Below, one piece after another: positions 1-8,799 of a DNA stretch of 59,006 bases. Location: assembly GCA_017399765.1 (NCBI GenBank), contig JAFQBH010000044.1, positions 1 to 59,006 of the forward strand, read 5' to 3'. The notes under the pieces were generated by a model that did no database searches, was not told the origin of the DNA, and saw nothing but the letters and a program-made list of their open reading frames with translations. The stretch comes from Oscillospiraceae bacterium. Its GTDB lineage: Bacteria > Bacillota > Clostridia > Oscillospirales > Ruminococcaceae. Positions within the stretch are counted from its first letter, which is position 1; the number at the start of each line of letters is the position of its first letter. The position numbers and the translations under genes are program-made.

Positions 1-581
1 ACTATTTTACCGTTGATATGGTCGAAGCCGCACACGGCCGCGCACCGGCTGTTGCAACCGGCGTAAAACGTTCCGACCCAAGCAAAATCGTATTTACATA
101 TCAGGGCGACGGTGACCTTGCTTCCATCGGTATGTGCGAAACCGTTCATTCCGCCGCAAGAGGCGAAAACATCACCATTATCTTCATCAACAACGCAATT
201 TACGGAATGACCGGCGGCCAGATGGCTCCCACTTCCCTTCCCGGACAGGTCACCCAGACTTCTCCTTACGGAAGAAACACCGAAACCCAGGGCTTCCCAA
301 TTCGCGTTTGCGAACTTCTCAGCGAACTTGACGGTCCGGCATATCTCGAACGCGTTACCGTAAACAACGTTAAAAACGTCCGCAACGCGAAAAAAGCCAT
401 CAAAAAAGCTTTCCAGAACCAGATCGACGGAAAAGGCTTTTCCCTTGTTGAAGTTCTTTCTTCCTGCCCTACAAACTGGGGCATGACTCCGCAAAAAGCT
501 CTTGAATGGATCGACGAAAAAATGATTCCTTATTATCCTCTCGGAGTATATCGTGACAAGGACGGTGAAAACAATGGCTGA
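1..581 (+). CDS. 2-oxoacid:ferredoxin oxidoreductase, beta (TPP-binding) subunit, 5'-truncated
   Basis: This is the C-terminal 192 residues of the thiamine-diphosphate subunit of a 2-oxoacid:ferredoxin oxidoreductase, which interconverts 2-oxoacids with acyl-CoA and CO2 using ferredoxin. The frame is open to the left edge, so the N-terminus lies outside the window; an internal ATG at 18 is not the real start. The TPP motif is visible: GDGD, then about 25 residues, then NN (FINNAIYGMTGGQMAPT). The HGRAPAVATG segment upstream is also typical of the family. The stop overlaps the gamma-subunit start by 8 bases, showing translational coupling. The subfamily looks like the 2-oxoglutarate or 2-ketoisovalerate type; the ilvE neighbour favours branched-chain substrates, but sequence alone does not decide this. 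Confidence 0.9.
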   Translation, partial: YFTVDMVEAAHGRAPAVATGVKRSDPSKIVFTYQGDGDLASIGMCETVHSAARGENITIIFINNAIYGMTGGQMAPTSLPGQVTQTSPYGRNTETQGFPIRVCELLSELDGPAYLERVTVNNVKNVRNAKKAIKKAFQNQIDGKGFSLVEVLSSCPTNWGMTPQKALEWIDEKMIPYYPLGVYRDKDGENNG

Positions 582-1116
582 TCATCAGATTATCATTGCC
601 GGTTTCGGCGGCCAGGGACTTCTTTTCTCCGGAAAAGTTCTTGCTTATGCAGGACTTGCCGAGGACAGACAGCTCAGCTGGCTTCCCTCCTATGGTCCCG
701 AAATGCGCGGCGGTACCGCTAACTGCACCGTAATCCTTTCCGATGAGCCTATCGGTTCCCCTATCGTTGACCACCCGAACGTCGTTATGGTAATGAACAA
801 CCCTTCTCTTGATAAATATGAGAACATGGTTGCTCCCGGCGGAAAACTTTTCGTTGATTCCGCACTTATCAGCAGAAAAGTTGACCGCGACGACATCGAC
901 ATTTATTATATCCCCGCAACCCAGCTTGCAAAGGATATGGGCGCACCCACCCTTGCAAACATGATCCTTCTCGGCGCAATCGTTAAGGAAACCGGCTGTG
1001 TTTCCGCAGAGCACCTTGAAGAAGGACTGCGCCATGCGGTTCCCGCAAGACACGCCGATCTTATTGACCTCAACCTTCAGGCTCTTGAAATCGGGAAAAA
1101 TTATACTCAGGCTTAA
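574..1116 (+). CDS. 2-oxoacid:ferredoxin oxidoreductase, gamma subunit
   Basis: This 180-residue protein is the gamma (catalytic-domain) subunit that partners the preceding TPP subunit. It opens with the characteristic GFGGQG loop ([16 protein letters not shown]) and carries the [13 protein letters not shown] segment usual in Kor/Vor gamma chains. A start at 553 is possible, but the ATG at 574 gives the normal family N-terminus (MADHQIII) and overlaps the upstream stop in an ATGGCTGA arrangement. Alpha and delta (ferredoxin-like) subunits are not in the window and probably lie to the left. ilvE follows after 21 bases in the same orientation, suggesting one transcript. Confidence 0.9.
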   Translation: MADHQIIIAGFGGQGLLFSGKVLAYAGLAEDRQLSWLPSYGPEMRGGTANCTVILSDEPIGSPIVDHPNVVMVMNNPSLDKYENMVAPGGKLFVDSALISRKVDRDDIDIYYIPATQLAKDMGAPTLANMILLGAIVKETGCVSAEHLEEGLRHAVPARHADLIDLNLQALEIGKNYTQA

Positions 1117-1137
1117 TTGAAAGAAGGCTTTTGAAAA

Positions 1138-2214
1138 ATGGAATTCACTTTTCCTGTAACATATACCGAAAATCCAAAAACCAAACCCGCCGATGAAAGC
1201 AAGCTCGGCTTCGGACGCACCTTCAGCGACCACATGTTCCTTATGAATTACACCGAAGGAAAAGGCTGGCACGACGGAAGAATCGTTCCCTATGCTCCTC
1301 TTGAACTTGACCCCAGCTGCATGGTTCTCCATTACGCTCAGGAAGTTTTTGAAGGAATGAAAGCATACCGCTGGGAAGATGGTTCCATCCATCTTTTCCG
1401 TCCTTATGAAAACGCAAAACGTATGCAGAATTCAAACGAGCGTCTTTGCATGCCCGCCGTTCCGGAAGAAACCTTTGTTGAAGCTATAAAGGAACTTGTT
1501 GCGGTCGATGCTGAATGGGTTCCCCATAATCCCGGAACTTCCCTTTATATCCGCCCGTTCATCTTTGCAACCGATGCACATCTCGGCGTTCATGCTTCCG
1601 AAACCTATCTTTTCTGCATAATCTGCAGCCCTTCCGGTTCCTATTATCCCAACGGAATGAGCCCTGTTGATATTTATGTTGAAAGCCGCGATGTCCGCGC
1701 TGTAAGAGGCGGTACCGGTTATACAAAATGCGGCGGAAACTATGCAGCTTCCCTTCGCGCAGGCGAAGCCGCCGCAAAGAAAGGCTATGTTCAGGTTCTC
1801 TGGCTCGACGGTGTTGAACGCAAATATGTTGAAGAAGTCGGCGCAATGAACGTAATGTTCAAAGTAGGCGGAAAAGTTATCACCCCTGAACTCAGCGGTT
1901 CGATCCTTCCTGGTGTTACCAGAAAGAGCTGCATCGACCTTATCAGAAGCTGGGGAATTGAAGTTGAGGAACGCCTTATTACAGCCGAAGAACTTTTTGA
2001 GGCCGCCGAAAACGGAACTCTTGAAGAAGCATGGGGCTGCGGCACTGCCGCTGTTATCTCCCCCATTGGTTCCATGGGTTGGGAAGATAAAAAAATCTCC
2101 ATCAACGAAGGAAAAATCGGACCCACCGCACAGAAACTTTATGATACTCTTTACGGTATTCAGAGCGGCGTTGTCGAAGATACCCTCGGCTGGACTTTCA
2201 AAGTCTGCGACTGA
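1138..2214 (+). CDS. ilvE: Branched-chain amino acid aminotransferase
   Basis: This is a 358-residue fold-type IV PLP aminotransferase that interconverts leucine, isoleucine and valine with their 2-oxoacids. The Schiff-base lysine is K197 in GYTKCGGNYAAS, followed by the family signature VLWLDGVERKYVEEVGAMN. Length matches eukaryotic-type BCATs, slightly longer than the E. coli type. It is the last gene of the oxidoreductase unit and is followed at once by a strong terminator. Its presence beside a 2-oxoacid:ferredoxin oxidoreductase points to branched-chain 2-oxoacids as shared intermediates (inference). Confidence 0.93.
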   Translation: MEFTFPVTYTENPKTKPADESKLGFGRTFSDHMFLMNYTEGKGWHDGRIVPYAPLELDPSCMVLHYAQEVFEGMKAYRWEDGSIHLFRPYENAKRMQNSNERLCMPAVPEETFVEAIKELVAVDAEWVPHNPGTSLYIRPFIFATDAHLGVHASETYLFCIICSPSGSYYPNGMSPVDIYVESRDVRAVRGGTGYTKCGGNYAASLRAGEAAAKKGYVQVLWLDGVERKYVEEVGAMNVMFKVGGKVITPELSGSILPGVTRKSCIDLIRSWGIEVEERLITAEELFEAAENGTLEEAWGCGTAAVISPIGSMGWEDKKISINEGKIGPTAQKLYDTLYGIQSGVVEDTLGWTFKVCD

Positions 2215-2231
2215 ATTGTATAAAAAATACG

Positions 2232-2262
2232 GAGCACCGAATAAATATTCGGTGCTCTTTTT
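2232..2262 (+). terminator. Intrinsic terminator after ilvE
   Basis: A 12-bp perfect inverted repeat (GAGCACCGAATA with its complement) is followed by a run of five T. It lies 17 bases after the ilvE stop and separates the oxidoreductase/ilvE unit from the next transcription unit. Confidence 0.85.
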
Positions 2263-2281
2263 ATATTATTATGTTATATTA

Positions 2282-2310
2282 TTGACAAATCTTTTAAAAA
2301 GTGGTTGAAT
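2282..2310 (+). promoter_or_regulatory. Predicted sigma-A promoter for the LeuA-like / fusion operon
   Basis: A consensus -35 TTGACA (2282-2287) is followed by a 17-bp spacer and TTGAAT (2305-2310), with TG one base before the -10 (extended -10). It lies between the ilvE terminator and the next start, so the downstream two-gene operon appears to be separately transcribed. Confidence 0.5.
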
Positions 2311-2383
2311 AAGAATATTAATTGTATTTTTTTGAATAATCTTTTTTTCATAAATTTATATTCCCCGAAAAGGAGATGTTAAG

Positions 2384-3799
2384 ATGAGGAACATCAGAAT
2401 CAGCGACGTTACCATGAAACAAAGCGGAAAAAGCGCAGGCTTTACTCTCAGCTTCAGAGAGAAAATTGAGCTTGCAAAACTGCTCGACCGTCTTGAGGTA
2501 TCCGTCATTGAGCTACACCCCATCGAAAATCTCAAGATAGACAGTCTTCTTATAAAATCCATCGCTTCCGCGGTCAAAAATTCCGTTGTTGCCGTTCCGG
2601 TATCTCTTGATGAGGACGGCGCTGAAAAGGTATGGAACGCCCTTAAAGAGGCAAAAAAGCCCCGTCTTCAGGTTTCCGTTCCCACAAGCCCGGTTCAGAT
2701 GGAATATCTTTCCCACAAAAAACCGGAAGCAATGCTTTCCGCAATAAAAAACACAGTTTCCGCCTGCAAGGCGCTTTGCGGTGACGTTGAATTTGTTGCC
2801 GGCGACGCAACCAGAAGCGACCTTTCCTTCCTTGAAGCGGCTGTTAAAACCGCAATCGAAGCCGGCGTTTCCACCGTTACTTTCTGCGATACCGCAGGTG
2901 TTATGCTTCCGGAGGAATTTACCGCATTCCTTGAAGAAATTTTTGCCGCCGTTCCGGAACTTAAGGATATTTCCGTCGGCGTTTCCTGCAGCGACGCTCT
3001 TTCCATGGCGGATTCCTGCGCGGTTTCCGCAGTAAGAAGCGGTGCTTCCGAAATCAAGGCAACCGCAGTTGCGACCGATAACGTCCGTCTTGGAAAAATT
3101 GCAAAGATAATTAACGCAAAAGGCAGCACTTTCGATGTTTCCGCTTCTGTAAGAATGGCGGAAATAAACCGCGTTCTTGCCCAGATCGACAGACTTTGCC
3201 ACACCGAAAAAAGCAAGAATTCGCCCTTTGATGACAGCGTTCGGGAAGAAGGCGAATGGGTGCTCACCGAGCACGACGATATTTCCGCTGTGCTCAAAGC
3301 GGCAGAAAGACTTGGATATGAACTTTCCGAAGAGGACGGAATCAAGGTTTTTGAAGCTTTCAAACAAATTGCCGTGCTCAAAAAGAAAGTCGGTTCAAAG
3401 GAACTCGATGCAATCGTTGCTTCTTCCGCTCTTCAGGTTCCGCCGACTTATAAGCTCGAAAGCTACGTTATCAACGCAAGCAACATTCTTACATCTTCCG
3501 CACATCTTCGCATAAGTAAAGGCGAACATCATCTTGAAGGTATCTGCATCGGCGACGGCCCTATTGATGCGGCTTTTCTTGCAATTGAGCAGATTATCGG
3601 GCTCCATTATGAACTTGATGATTTCCAGATCCAATCCGTTACCGAAGGCCGCGAGGCAATGGGCCAGACCGTTGTAAAACTTCTTTCCGGCGGAAAACTT
3701 TATTCCGGAAGAGGAACTTCCACCGATATTGTCGGCGCAAGCATTCTTGCTTATCTCAACGCCCTCAACAAAATCGTTTATGAGGAGGAAAACGTATGA
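2384..3799 (+). CDS. LeuA (2-isopropylmalate synthase) homologue with a degenerate active site
   Basis: This 471-residue protein has the layout of 2-isopropylmalate synthase: a HMGL-like TIM barrel (about 1-270), a linker helix domain (about 275-345, VLKAAERLGYELSEED) and the C-terminal LeuA allosteric domain (about 350-465). In the family, the first strand reads DTTLRDGEQ and supplies the catalytic Arg and a metal-binding Asp; here it reads DVTMKQSGK (residues 8-16), giving K12 and Q13. The HxHND metal site is replaced by S201-C-S-D-A. The GIHQDG motif is also absent. The strand carrying DT (CDTAGVMLP, from 168) and the regulatory domain are well kept. It is therefore probably not a condensing enzyme and may be a sensor or scaffold (inference). 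The ATG has a good RBS (AAGGAG) and the gene overlaps the next one by ATGA. Confidence 0.8.
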   Translation: MRNIRISDVTMKQSGKSAGFTLSFREKIELAKLLDRLEVSVIELHPIENLKIDSLLIKSIASAVKNSVVAVPVSLDEDGAEKVWNALKEAKKPRLQVSVPTSPVQMEYLSHKKPEAMLSAIKNTVSACKALCGDVEFVAGDATRSDLSFLEAAVKTAIEAGVSTVTFCDTAGVMLPEEFTAFLEEIFAAVPELKDISVGVSCSDALSMADSCAVSAVRSGASEIKATAVATDNVRLGKIAKIINAKGSTFDVSASVRMAEINRVLAQIDRLCHTEKSKNSPFDDSVREEGEWVLTEHDDISAVLKAAERLGYELSEEDGIKVFEAFKQIAVLKKKVGSKELDAIVASSALQVPPTYKLESYVINASNILTSSAHLRISKGEHHLEGICIGDGPIDAAFLAIEQIIGLHYELDDFQIQSVTEGREAMGQTVVKLLSGGKLYSGRGTSTDIVGASILAYLNALNKIVYEEENV

Positions 3800-6312
3800 A
3801 TCTTTCTTTCTCAACCCGCGGCTGGCAATCTCTCGGCTGGGACGAAATAATCGAAATTGCGGACGAAATGCGTTTTTCCGGAATTGAACTTTATAACATT
3901 CATAAGCGTTTTGATTTAATGGAAAAAGGTGCTCCGCTCCATAAATACAGCACCAGCGCCACCGCAAGATTTCTCCGTGAAAAGGGAATAAAAATCCCCT
4001 GCCTTGATACTTCCCTTGATATTTCTCTTGAAGCAAATTTCAATGACAGCATGATAAAAGGCACCATTGATACCGCCCATAACCTTAAAGTTCCCTATGT
4101 CTGCGTTGTTGCGCTCAATGATAATGAAGAAATTATCAGAACCCGCCTTGCGGATCTCATCGACTATGCGCAAACCGCTGACGTTACCCTTCTTATAAAA
4201 ACAAGCGGAATTTATTCCGATACCGCAAGGCTCCGTTCCCTTATGGACGAATTTGCTTCGGATTATCTTGGCGCTCTCTGGGATATGCATCATCCTTACC
4301 GCACAAACGGAGAATCCGCCGATAAAACCATACGCAACCTCGGCGCATATGTAAAACACGTTCATCTGCGCGATTCCGACGACGAAGAAACCTATAACCT
4401 CATCGGCGAAGGCAATCTTCCCATTGCGGAAATGATGCGTGCGCTTTCTTCCATTGACTATAACGGTTTTATATCCCTTGAATGGAAACCGGAATGGATG
4501 GAGGATCTTCAGGAATATGAAGTTATCTTCCCCCATTTTGTAAACTATATGAACCGTTTTGAAAGCCCGAGAGGGAAAAAACGCAGTCTTTATTACAACT
4601 TTGACCATTCCGGCCAGTTCATCTGGAAAAAAGATTCCCTTATCGATCTCACCTTCCCCCAGGTTCTCGATAAACTCTGTGAGGAATTTCCCGACCAATA
4701 TGCTTTCCGTTATACCACCCTTGATTACACAAGAACCTATTCCGAATTCCGCGATGACGTTGACCGTTTTGCAAGGGCGCTTGTTTCAATGGGAGTTAAA
4801 GCCGGAAGCAAGGTTGCAATCTGGGCAACAAACGTTCCCGCATGGTACATAACTTTTTGGGCTGCAACAAAAATCGGTGCCGTTCTTGTAACGGTCAACA
4901 CCGCTTATAAAATCCACGAGGCGGAATATCTTCTTTCCCAATCCGATACGCATACTCTCGTTATGATCGATTCCTGCCTGGATTCCAACTATGCACAGAT
5001 CATCAACGAACTTTGCCCGGAAATCAAGGGAACAAAAGCCGGAGCGCCCCTCCATTGCAAAAAGCTCCCCTTCCTTCGCAACGTAATAACCGTCGGCTTC
5101 AAAATGCCCGGCTGTCTTGAATTTGATGAAGCCATGGAAAGAGCAGATTCCGTTTCAGAAGAGGAAATTGCAAGAATGGCGGCGGCGGTTCGTCCCGATG
5201 ACGTTTGCAATATGCAATATACCTCCGGAACAACCGGTTTCCCGAAGGGCGTTATGCTCACCCATTATAACGTTGCAAACAACGGAAAATGCATCGGCGA
5301 CAGAATGGGTCTTTCCACTGCGGACCGCCTTATGGTCCAGGTTCCGATGTTCCATTGCTTCGGAATGGTACTCGCCATGACCGCGGCAATGACCCACGGT
5401 GCAACCCTTTGTCCGCTTCCCTATTTTTCCGCAAAAGCATCTCTCGCCTGCATAAACCAGGAACGCATAACCGCTTTCCACGGCGTTCCGACTATGTTTA
5501 TTGCTATGTTCAACCACCCGGATTATAAAACCACCGATTTTTCTTATATGAGAACCGGAATCATGGCCGGTGCGGGCTGTCCTCCGGAACTTATGAGAAG
5601 AGCCGCTCAGCCGGACGAAATGAATATGCGCGGAATAATCAGCGTTTACGGTCAGACAGAATCCTCCCCCGGAAGCACAACTTCTGCCTGGGAAGACCCA
5701 CTTGACCTTCGCTGTGATACCGTTGGATATAACCTTCCCCACGTTGAAACAAAAATCATCGACCCGGAAACCGGAGAGGAAGTTCCTTTTGGCGTTAACG
5801 GCGAATTCTGTTCCCGTGGTTATAACCTTATGAAAGGTTATTATAAAATGCCGGAGGCAACCGCCGGAACCATTGATGAGGAAGGCTGGCTCCATTCCGG
5901 CGACCTTGCCTGCAAAAACCCGGACGGAACTTATAACATCACCGGCCGCCTTAAGGATATGATAATCCGCGGCGGAGAAAACATTTATCCGAAAGAAATC
6001 GAGGAATTTATCTATACCCATGAAAAGGTAAAAGATGTTCAGGTAATCGGCGTTCCGGATAAAAAATACGGCGAAGAAATTATGGCACAGATTGTTCTTA
6101 AAGAACCCGGCAGCATGACTGTTGAGGAAATGGCGGATTATATCAAAGGACGCCTTGCCCGTCACAAAGTTCCGAGATATATCGAATTTGTTGAAGGCTT
6201 CCCCATGAATGCCGCAGGAAAAATTCTTAAATATAAAATGCGCGAAGAAGCCGCAAAACGTCTTGGACTTGAGCACGAAAGTTCCATTGACACCGGCAAA
6301 ATTCAGAAATAA
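3796..6312 (+). CDS. Fusion: sugar-phosphate isomerase/epimerase (TIM barrel) + AMP-forming acyl-CoA synthetase
   Basis: This 838-residue protein joins two enzymes. Residues 1 to about 255 are a xylose-isomerase-like TIM barrel with plausible metal ligands in LWDMHHPYR, VHLRDS and SLEWKPEW. Residues from about 265 to 838 are an acyl-adenylate/acyl-CoA synthetase with the A3 loop YTSGTTGFPKG (475-485), the A8 hinge GRLKDMIIRGGENIYPKEIE and the C-terminal adenylation lysine K809 (NAAGKILKYK). There is no stop or frame break across the linker (ESPRGKKR), so the fusion is real in this sequence. Both halves look catalytically intact. The acyl substrate is unknown; neighbours suggest a short branched-chain acid. 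It is translationally coupled (ATGA) to the LeuA-like gene. Confidence 0.88.
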   Translation: MNLSFSTRGWQSLGWDEIIEIADEMRFSGIELYNIHKRFDLMEKGAPLHKYSTSATARFLREKGIKIPCLDTSLDISLEANFNDSMIKGTIDTAHNLKVPYVCVVALNDNEEIIRTRLADLIDYAQTADVTLLIKTSGIYSDTARLRSLMDEFASDYLGALWDMHHPYRTNGESADKTIRNLGAYVKHVHLRDSDDEETYNLIGEGNLPIAEMMRALSSIDYNGFISLEWKPEWMEDLQEYEVIFPHFVNYMNRFESPRGKKRSLYYNFDHSGQFIWKKDSLIDLTFPQVLDKLCEEFPDQYAFRYTTLDYTRTYSEFRDDVDRFARALVSMGVKAGSKVAIWATNVPAWYITFWAATKIGAVLVTVNTAYKIHEAEYLLSQSDTHTLVMIDSCLDSNYAQIINELCPEIKGTKAGAPLHCKKLPFLRNVITVGFKMPGCLEFDEAMERADSVSEEEIARMAAAVRPDDVCNMQYTSGTTGFPKGVMLTHYNVANNGKCIGDRMGLSTADRLMVQVPMFHCFGMVLAMTAAMTHGATLCPLPYFSAKASLACINQERITAFHGVPTMFIAMFNHPDYKTTDFSYMRTGIMAGAGCPPELMRRAAQPDEMNMRGIISVYGQTESSPGSTTSAWEDPLDLRCDTVGYNLPHVETKIIDPETGEEVPFGVNGEFCSRGYNLMKGYYKMPEATAGTIDEEGWLHSGDLACKNPDGTYNITGRLKDMIIRGGENIYPKEIEEFIYTHEKVKDVQVIGVPDKKYGEEIMAQIVLKEPGSMTVEEMADYIKGRLARHKVPRYIEFVEGFPMNAAGKILKYKMREEAAKRLGLEHESSIDTGKIQK

Positions 6313-6315
6313 GCA

Positions 6316-6351
6316 TAAAAAAACTCCCCGAACATTATTCGGGGAGTTTTT
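6316..6351. terminator. Bidirectional intrinsic terminator
   Basis: A 10-bp perfect stem (ACTCCCCGAA, 6323-6332, with 6338-6347) and a 5-base loop are flanked by A and T tracts. It can end both the fusion gene (+) and the convergent gene at 6356 (-). Confidence 0.85.
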
Positions 6352-6355
6352 GTTT

Positions 6356-7081
6356 TTATGGAACATCTATAAAACTGAAAATCATTGAAGCTATAATTAT
6401 TATCGGCGTCAAGATCCAAAGGAGTTTTTGGGTGAAACGATAAAATTCGCTTGGCTCGCCGCCTTTTGTATCGAGCCAATGGTCCAGATTCCAGAAGAAA
6501 TCCGGACAAGCGATATCAACAATCATCACTGCGGCAAAAAGCACAATTCCAATCAGGAAAAGCGGATTTCCGCGGATTGCGGTTCTTTGCTGTGAAACGT
6601 CATAAAGCCAGTTATAGGAAGGAAAAAGTTCCTCTTCCGGAACTTCATCAGATCCGGAAACCGCAAACGTTATCGGATCTTCAAAAAATTCTCCGTCTTC
6701 CGTCAAAAGGCTGAAACCGGCGTGTGTACCTTTGAAAACAAGTTTGCCGTTTTCGTGAATCGTTACTTTTGGGTTATAACTTTCGGAATTGTCGGAAACT
6801 ATTTCATAGTTCCTCTCAAGGTCGTTCACATAAAACGACAGTTTGGTTTTGTTGCCTTCTTTTATTTTATAAAGAGCGTAATCAGCTTTATTTACCGCAT
6901 CGCGCCCGGAATAAACTTCGGTTTGGCCGAAAATTTTCTCGCTTTTTTTATAAAGAAAAATGTCGCCGTACCAATATCCCGGAAAGAAAAGCGCATAGAG
7001 ATATACCGCAAAAATTATAACTGCGGCTGTTATCCCGGCAATTATGCAGGCTTTTTTGTGCTTATAGAAAAAATCTGTCAT
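6356..7081 (-). CDS. Conserved membrane protein of unknown function (DUF6199-like C-terminus)
   Basis: This 241-residue protein has an N-terminal membrane helix (about 12-33), an extracytoplasmic region of about 130 residues, and two C-terminal helices (GNPLFLIGIVLFAAVMIVDIA and LLWILTPIIIIASMIF). The C-terminal part, with a P-(D/E)-FFW motif, a charged loop rich in GGEPSEFY and a final helix, resembles small proteins grouped as DUF6199; this is from memory of the family pattern. No enzymatic motif is visible. An RBS (AGGAGG) precedes the ATG. It converges on the fusion gene and shares its terminator. Confidence 0.65.
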   Translation of the reverse strand: MTDFFYKHKKACIIAGITAAVIIFAVYLYALFFPGYWYGDIFLYKKSEKIFGQTEVYSGRDAVNKADYALYKIKEGNKTKLSFYVNDLERNYEIVSDNSESYNPKVTIHENGKLVFKGTHAGFSLLTEDGEFFEDPITFAVSGSDEVPEEELFPSYNWLYDVSQQRTAIRGNPLFLIGIVLFAAVMIVDIACPDFFWNLDHWLDTKGGEPSEFYRFTQKLLWILTPIIIIASMIFSFIDVP

Positions 7082-7134
7082 ACGGATACCTCCTTATGAA
7101 AAATATTTTATTATATTGGGATATGTTTGTCAAC

Positions 7135-7164
7135 AAAAGGGCAGGAGCTTGCTCCCGCCCTTTT
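7135..7164 (-). terminator. Intrinsic terminator of the lipoprotein gene
   Basis: A 14-base arm (AAAAGGGCAGGAGC) pairs with 7151-7164 with one mismatch. It lies 10 bases past the stop of the gene at 7174. Confidence 0.7.
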
Positions 7165-7173
7165 GTTTTATTA

Positions 7174-8754
7174 TCAAGAAATTGCCTGGGAATCTATTGT
7201 ATAATCGCTCCAGGTTCCCATTGCCGGCCACACTGCCTTACAGCCCATGAACATATATGCTCCAAGCGGACTGCGCCATTTTGTTGCGTTAAATCTGAGC
7301 ACCGGAAGGGAATAAACTTCCGTTTCGTCTGCGTTCTGGTCGGAAGTTATGCTCAAAAGCACTCCGTTATCCCACTGATAAAGGTTATTTGAACCGCCGG
7401 CGGCAGTTAAATAGCCCTGTTCTTTAAGTTCGTCGAGTGTAAAGGTAAGTACCTGTACATTATATTTATTCTCAAAAATCCACGCCATTGCGGCAATTTC
7501 GGAATCCGTAAGGCTTCCCGGCGCAGAAACAAGGTCAAGGCTTACATATTCCGCGCCGCCGTTTAAACCGCTGTCAACTTCCCAAAGGTCATCGAGCACC
7601 TTTAGATAGAGTCCGCAAAGGTCGAAAAATCCGCCGCCGGGCTGATTTTTGCTTCCGATGCTGAACGCATGTATCTCCCCGACCTTTCCGAAACTTGCGG
7701 GATATGTTTCGAGGATTTCGCCGTTATGATAAACGTGGATCGTCATTCCGTCCATGAGCACGGAAGAATCGGAAGGTTCGCCATCGAGAAAAACCGGAAC
7801 ATTTTTTGCGTTAAGGGTCATAACGTCGCCGGAATTTTCTCCCGCAAGAACAAGCTTTCCGCTTTCGGCGCCATCAACGATTTTCATAATTTTCATGGAT
7901 TTGACCGGTTTTTCACCAATGGTGAATTCCGCAAAATATTCCTTCGAATCGGAATCCCCGGCTTCCCGCCAATCCATAACTCCTTTATAAATCCTGTAGG
8001 TTCCCGGTTCAAGGGTTCCATAAAGCCCTTCCCAGTTTGCCTGCATCTGAATTTCGCCGTCTTTTTTAATCATATATGCTTCGGAAGTCCAGGCAACGTC
8101 CCCTTCGACAATATAGGGAAGTTCGCCGTTTTCATTTTCAAGGCGATAATGGCTTCCGGTCATAAGTTCTCCGGTCGGGTTTCCGCCGGATTGTTTGAAA
8201 ATAAGGGTCGCTCCGGTTGGAGTTACACTGCTTACCGAAAGTGTCAATCCCCATTCGTCCGGAGAATTTATGCGGAAACCGTACCAGCAACTTCCGCCGC
8301 CTTCATATTTTACGTAAATTTCATAAACATACATCTTTCCGTCGGTGGGAACTTCAAAAACTCCGTTTTCGGATATTACTCTTTCGCCTTTTTCAAGAAC
8401 GCTGTAATCTTCGCTTTCAGAATATCCCGGCTCAACTTCCCAGCGTTTTAGTTCATAGGATTCCATTCTTTCGTCAAAAATCAGCTTTGCTGTTTTTTCC
8501 GTTCCTGCGGAAAAAGAGGCAATGTCTTCCCAGAAAAGCGGATGGTCAGAATCCGCTTCAACCAAGACATTTTTTCCGTTTTCAACGTATTCCCATGAAT
8601 ATGTTCCTTTTCCTGCGGTTATTGAAACGTCGCCATACTGAACTTTTACAGCCGGCGGAGAGGTTATTCCTTCAACAAATTCCGTTTTTCCGCCAATGGC
8701 GGCACAGGAACAAAGCATCAAAATCACAAGCAAAATTGAAACTATCTTTTTCAT
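7174..8754 (-). CDS. Lipoprotein with bacterial Ig-like domain
   Basis: This 526-residue protein starts with a lipoprotein signal peptide (MKKIVSILLVILMLCSC, lipobox cysteine at 17), so it should be anchored on the outer face of the membrane. A segment around 165-280 (LTLSVSSVTPTGATLIFKQSGG through GTLEPGTYRIYK) matches an Ig-like domain common in clostridial lipoproteins, which I recall as Big_14. The C-terminal half has no motif that I recognise. It has its own terminator and an AGGAGG-type RBS. No neighbour suggests a substrate. Confidence 0.7.
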   Translation of the reverse strand: MKKIVSILLVILMLCSCAAIGGKTEFVEGITSPPAVKVQYGDVSITAGKGTYSWEYVENGKNVLVEADSDHPLFWEDIASFSAGTEKTAKLIFDERMESYELKRWEVEPGYSESEDYSVLEKGERVISENGVFEVPTDGKMYVYEIYVKYEGGGSCWYGFRINSPDEWGLTLSVSSVTPTGATLIFKQSGGNPTGELMTGSHYRLENENGELPYIVEGDVAWTSEAYMIKKDGEIQMQANWEGLYGTLEPGTYRIYKGVMDWREAGDSDSKEYFAEFTIGEKPVKSMKIMKIVDGAESGKLVLAGENSGDVMTLNAKNVPVFLDGEPSDSSVLMDGMTIHVYHNGEILETYPASFGKVGEIHAFSIGSKNQPGGGFFDLCGLYLKVLDDLWEVDSGLNGGAEYVSLDLVSAPGSLTDSEIAAMAWIFENKYNVQVLTFTLDELKEQGYLTAAGGSNNLYQWDNGVLLSITSDQNADETEVYSLPVLRFNATKWRSPLGAYMFMGCKAVWPAMGTWSDYTIDSQAIS

Positions 8755-8799
8755 AAAACATCCGCCTCCTTTCGGCTTTCACTATAATAGTGCCAAAAA

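Noticed and set aside
469-1392. 307-codon antisense frame over the oxidoreductase gamma subunit and ilvE
   Set aside because: Shadow of two conserved genes; no homologous motif and no promoter or RBS.
2215-2308. Open frame 1913-2308 continuing past ilvE
   Set aside because: It is a frame-shifted shadow of ilvE that runs through the terminator hairpin.
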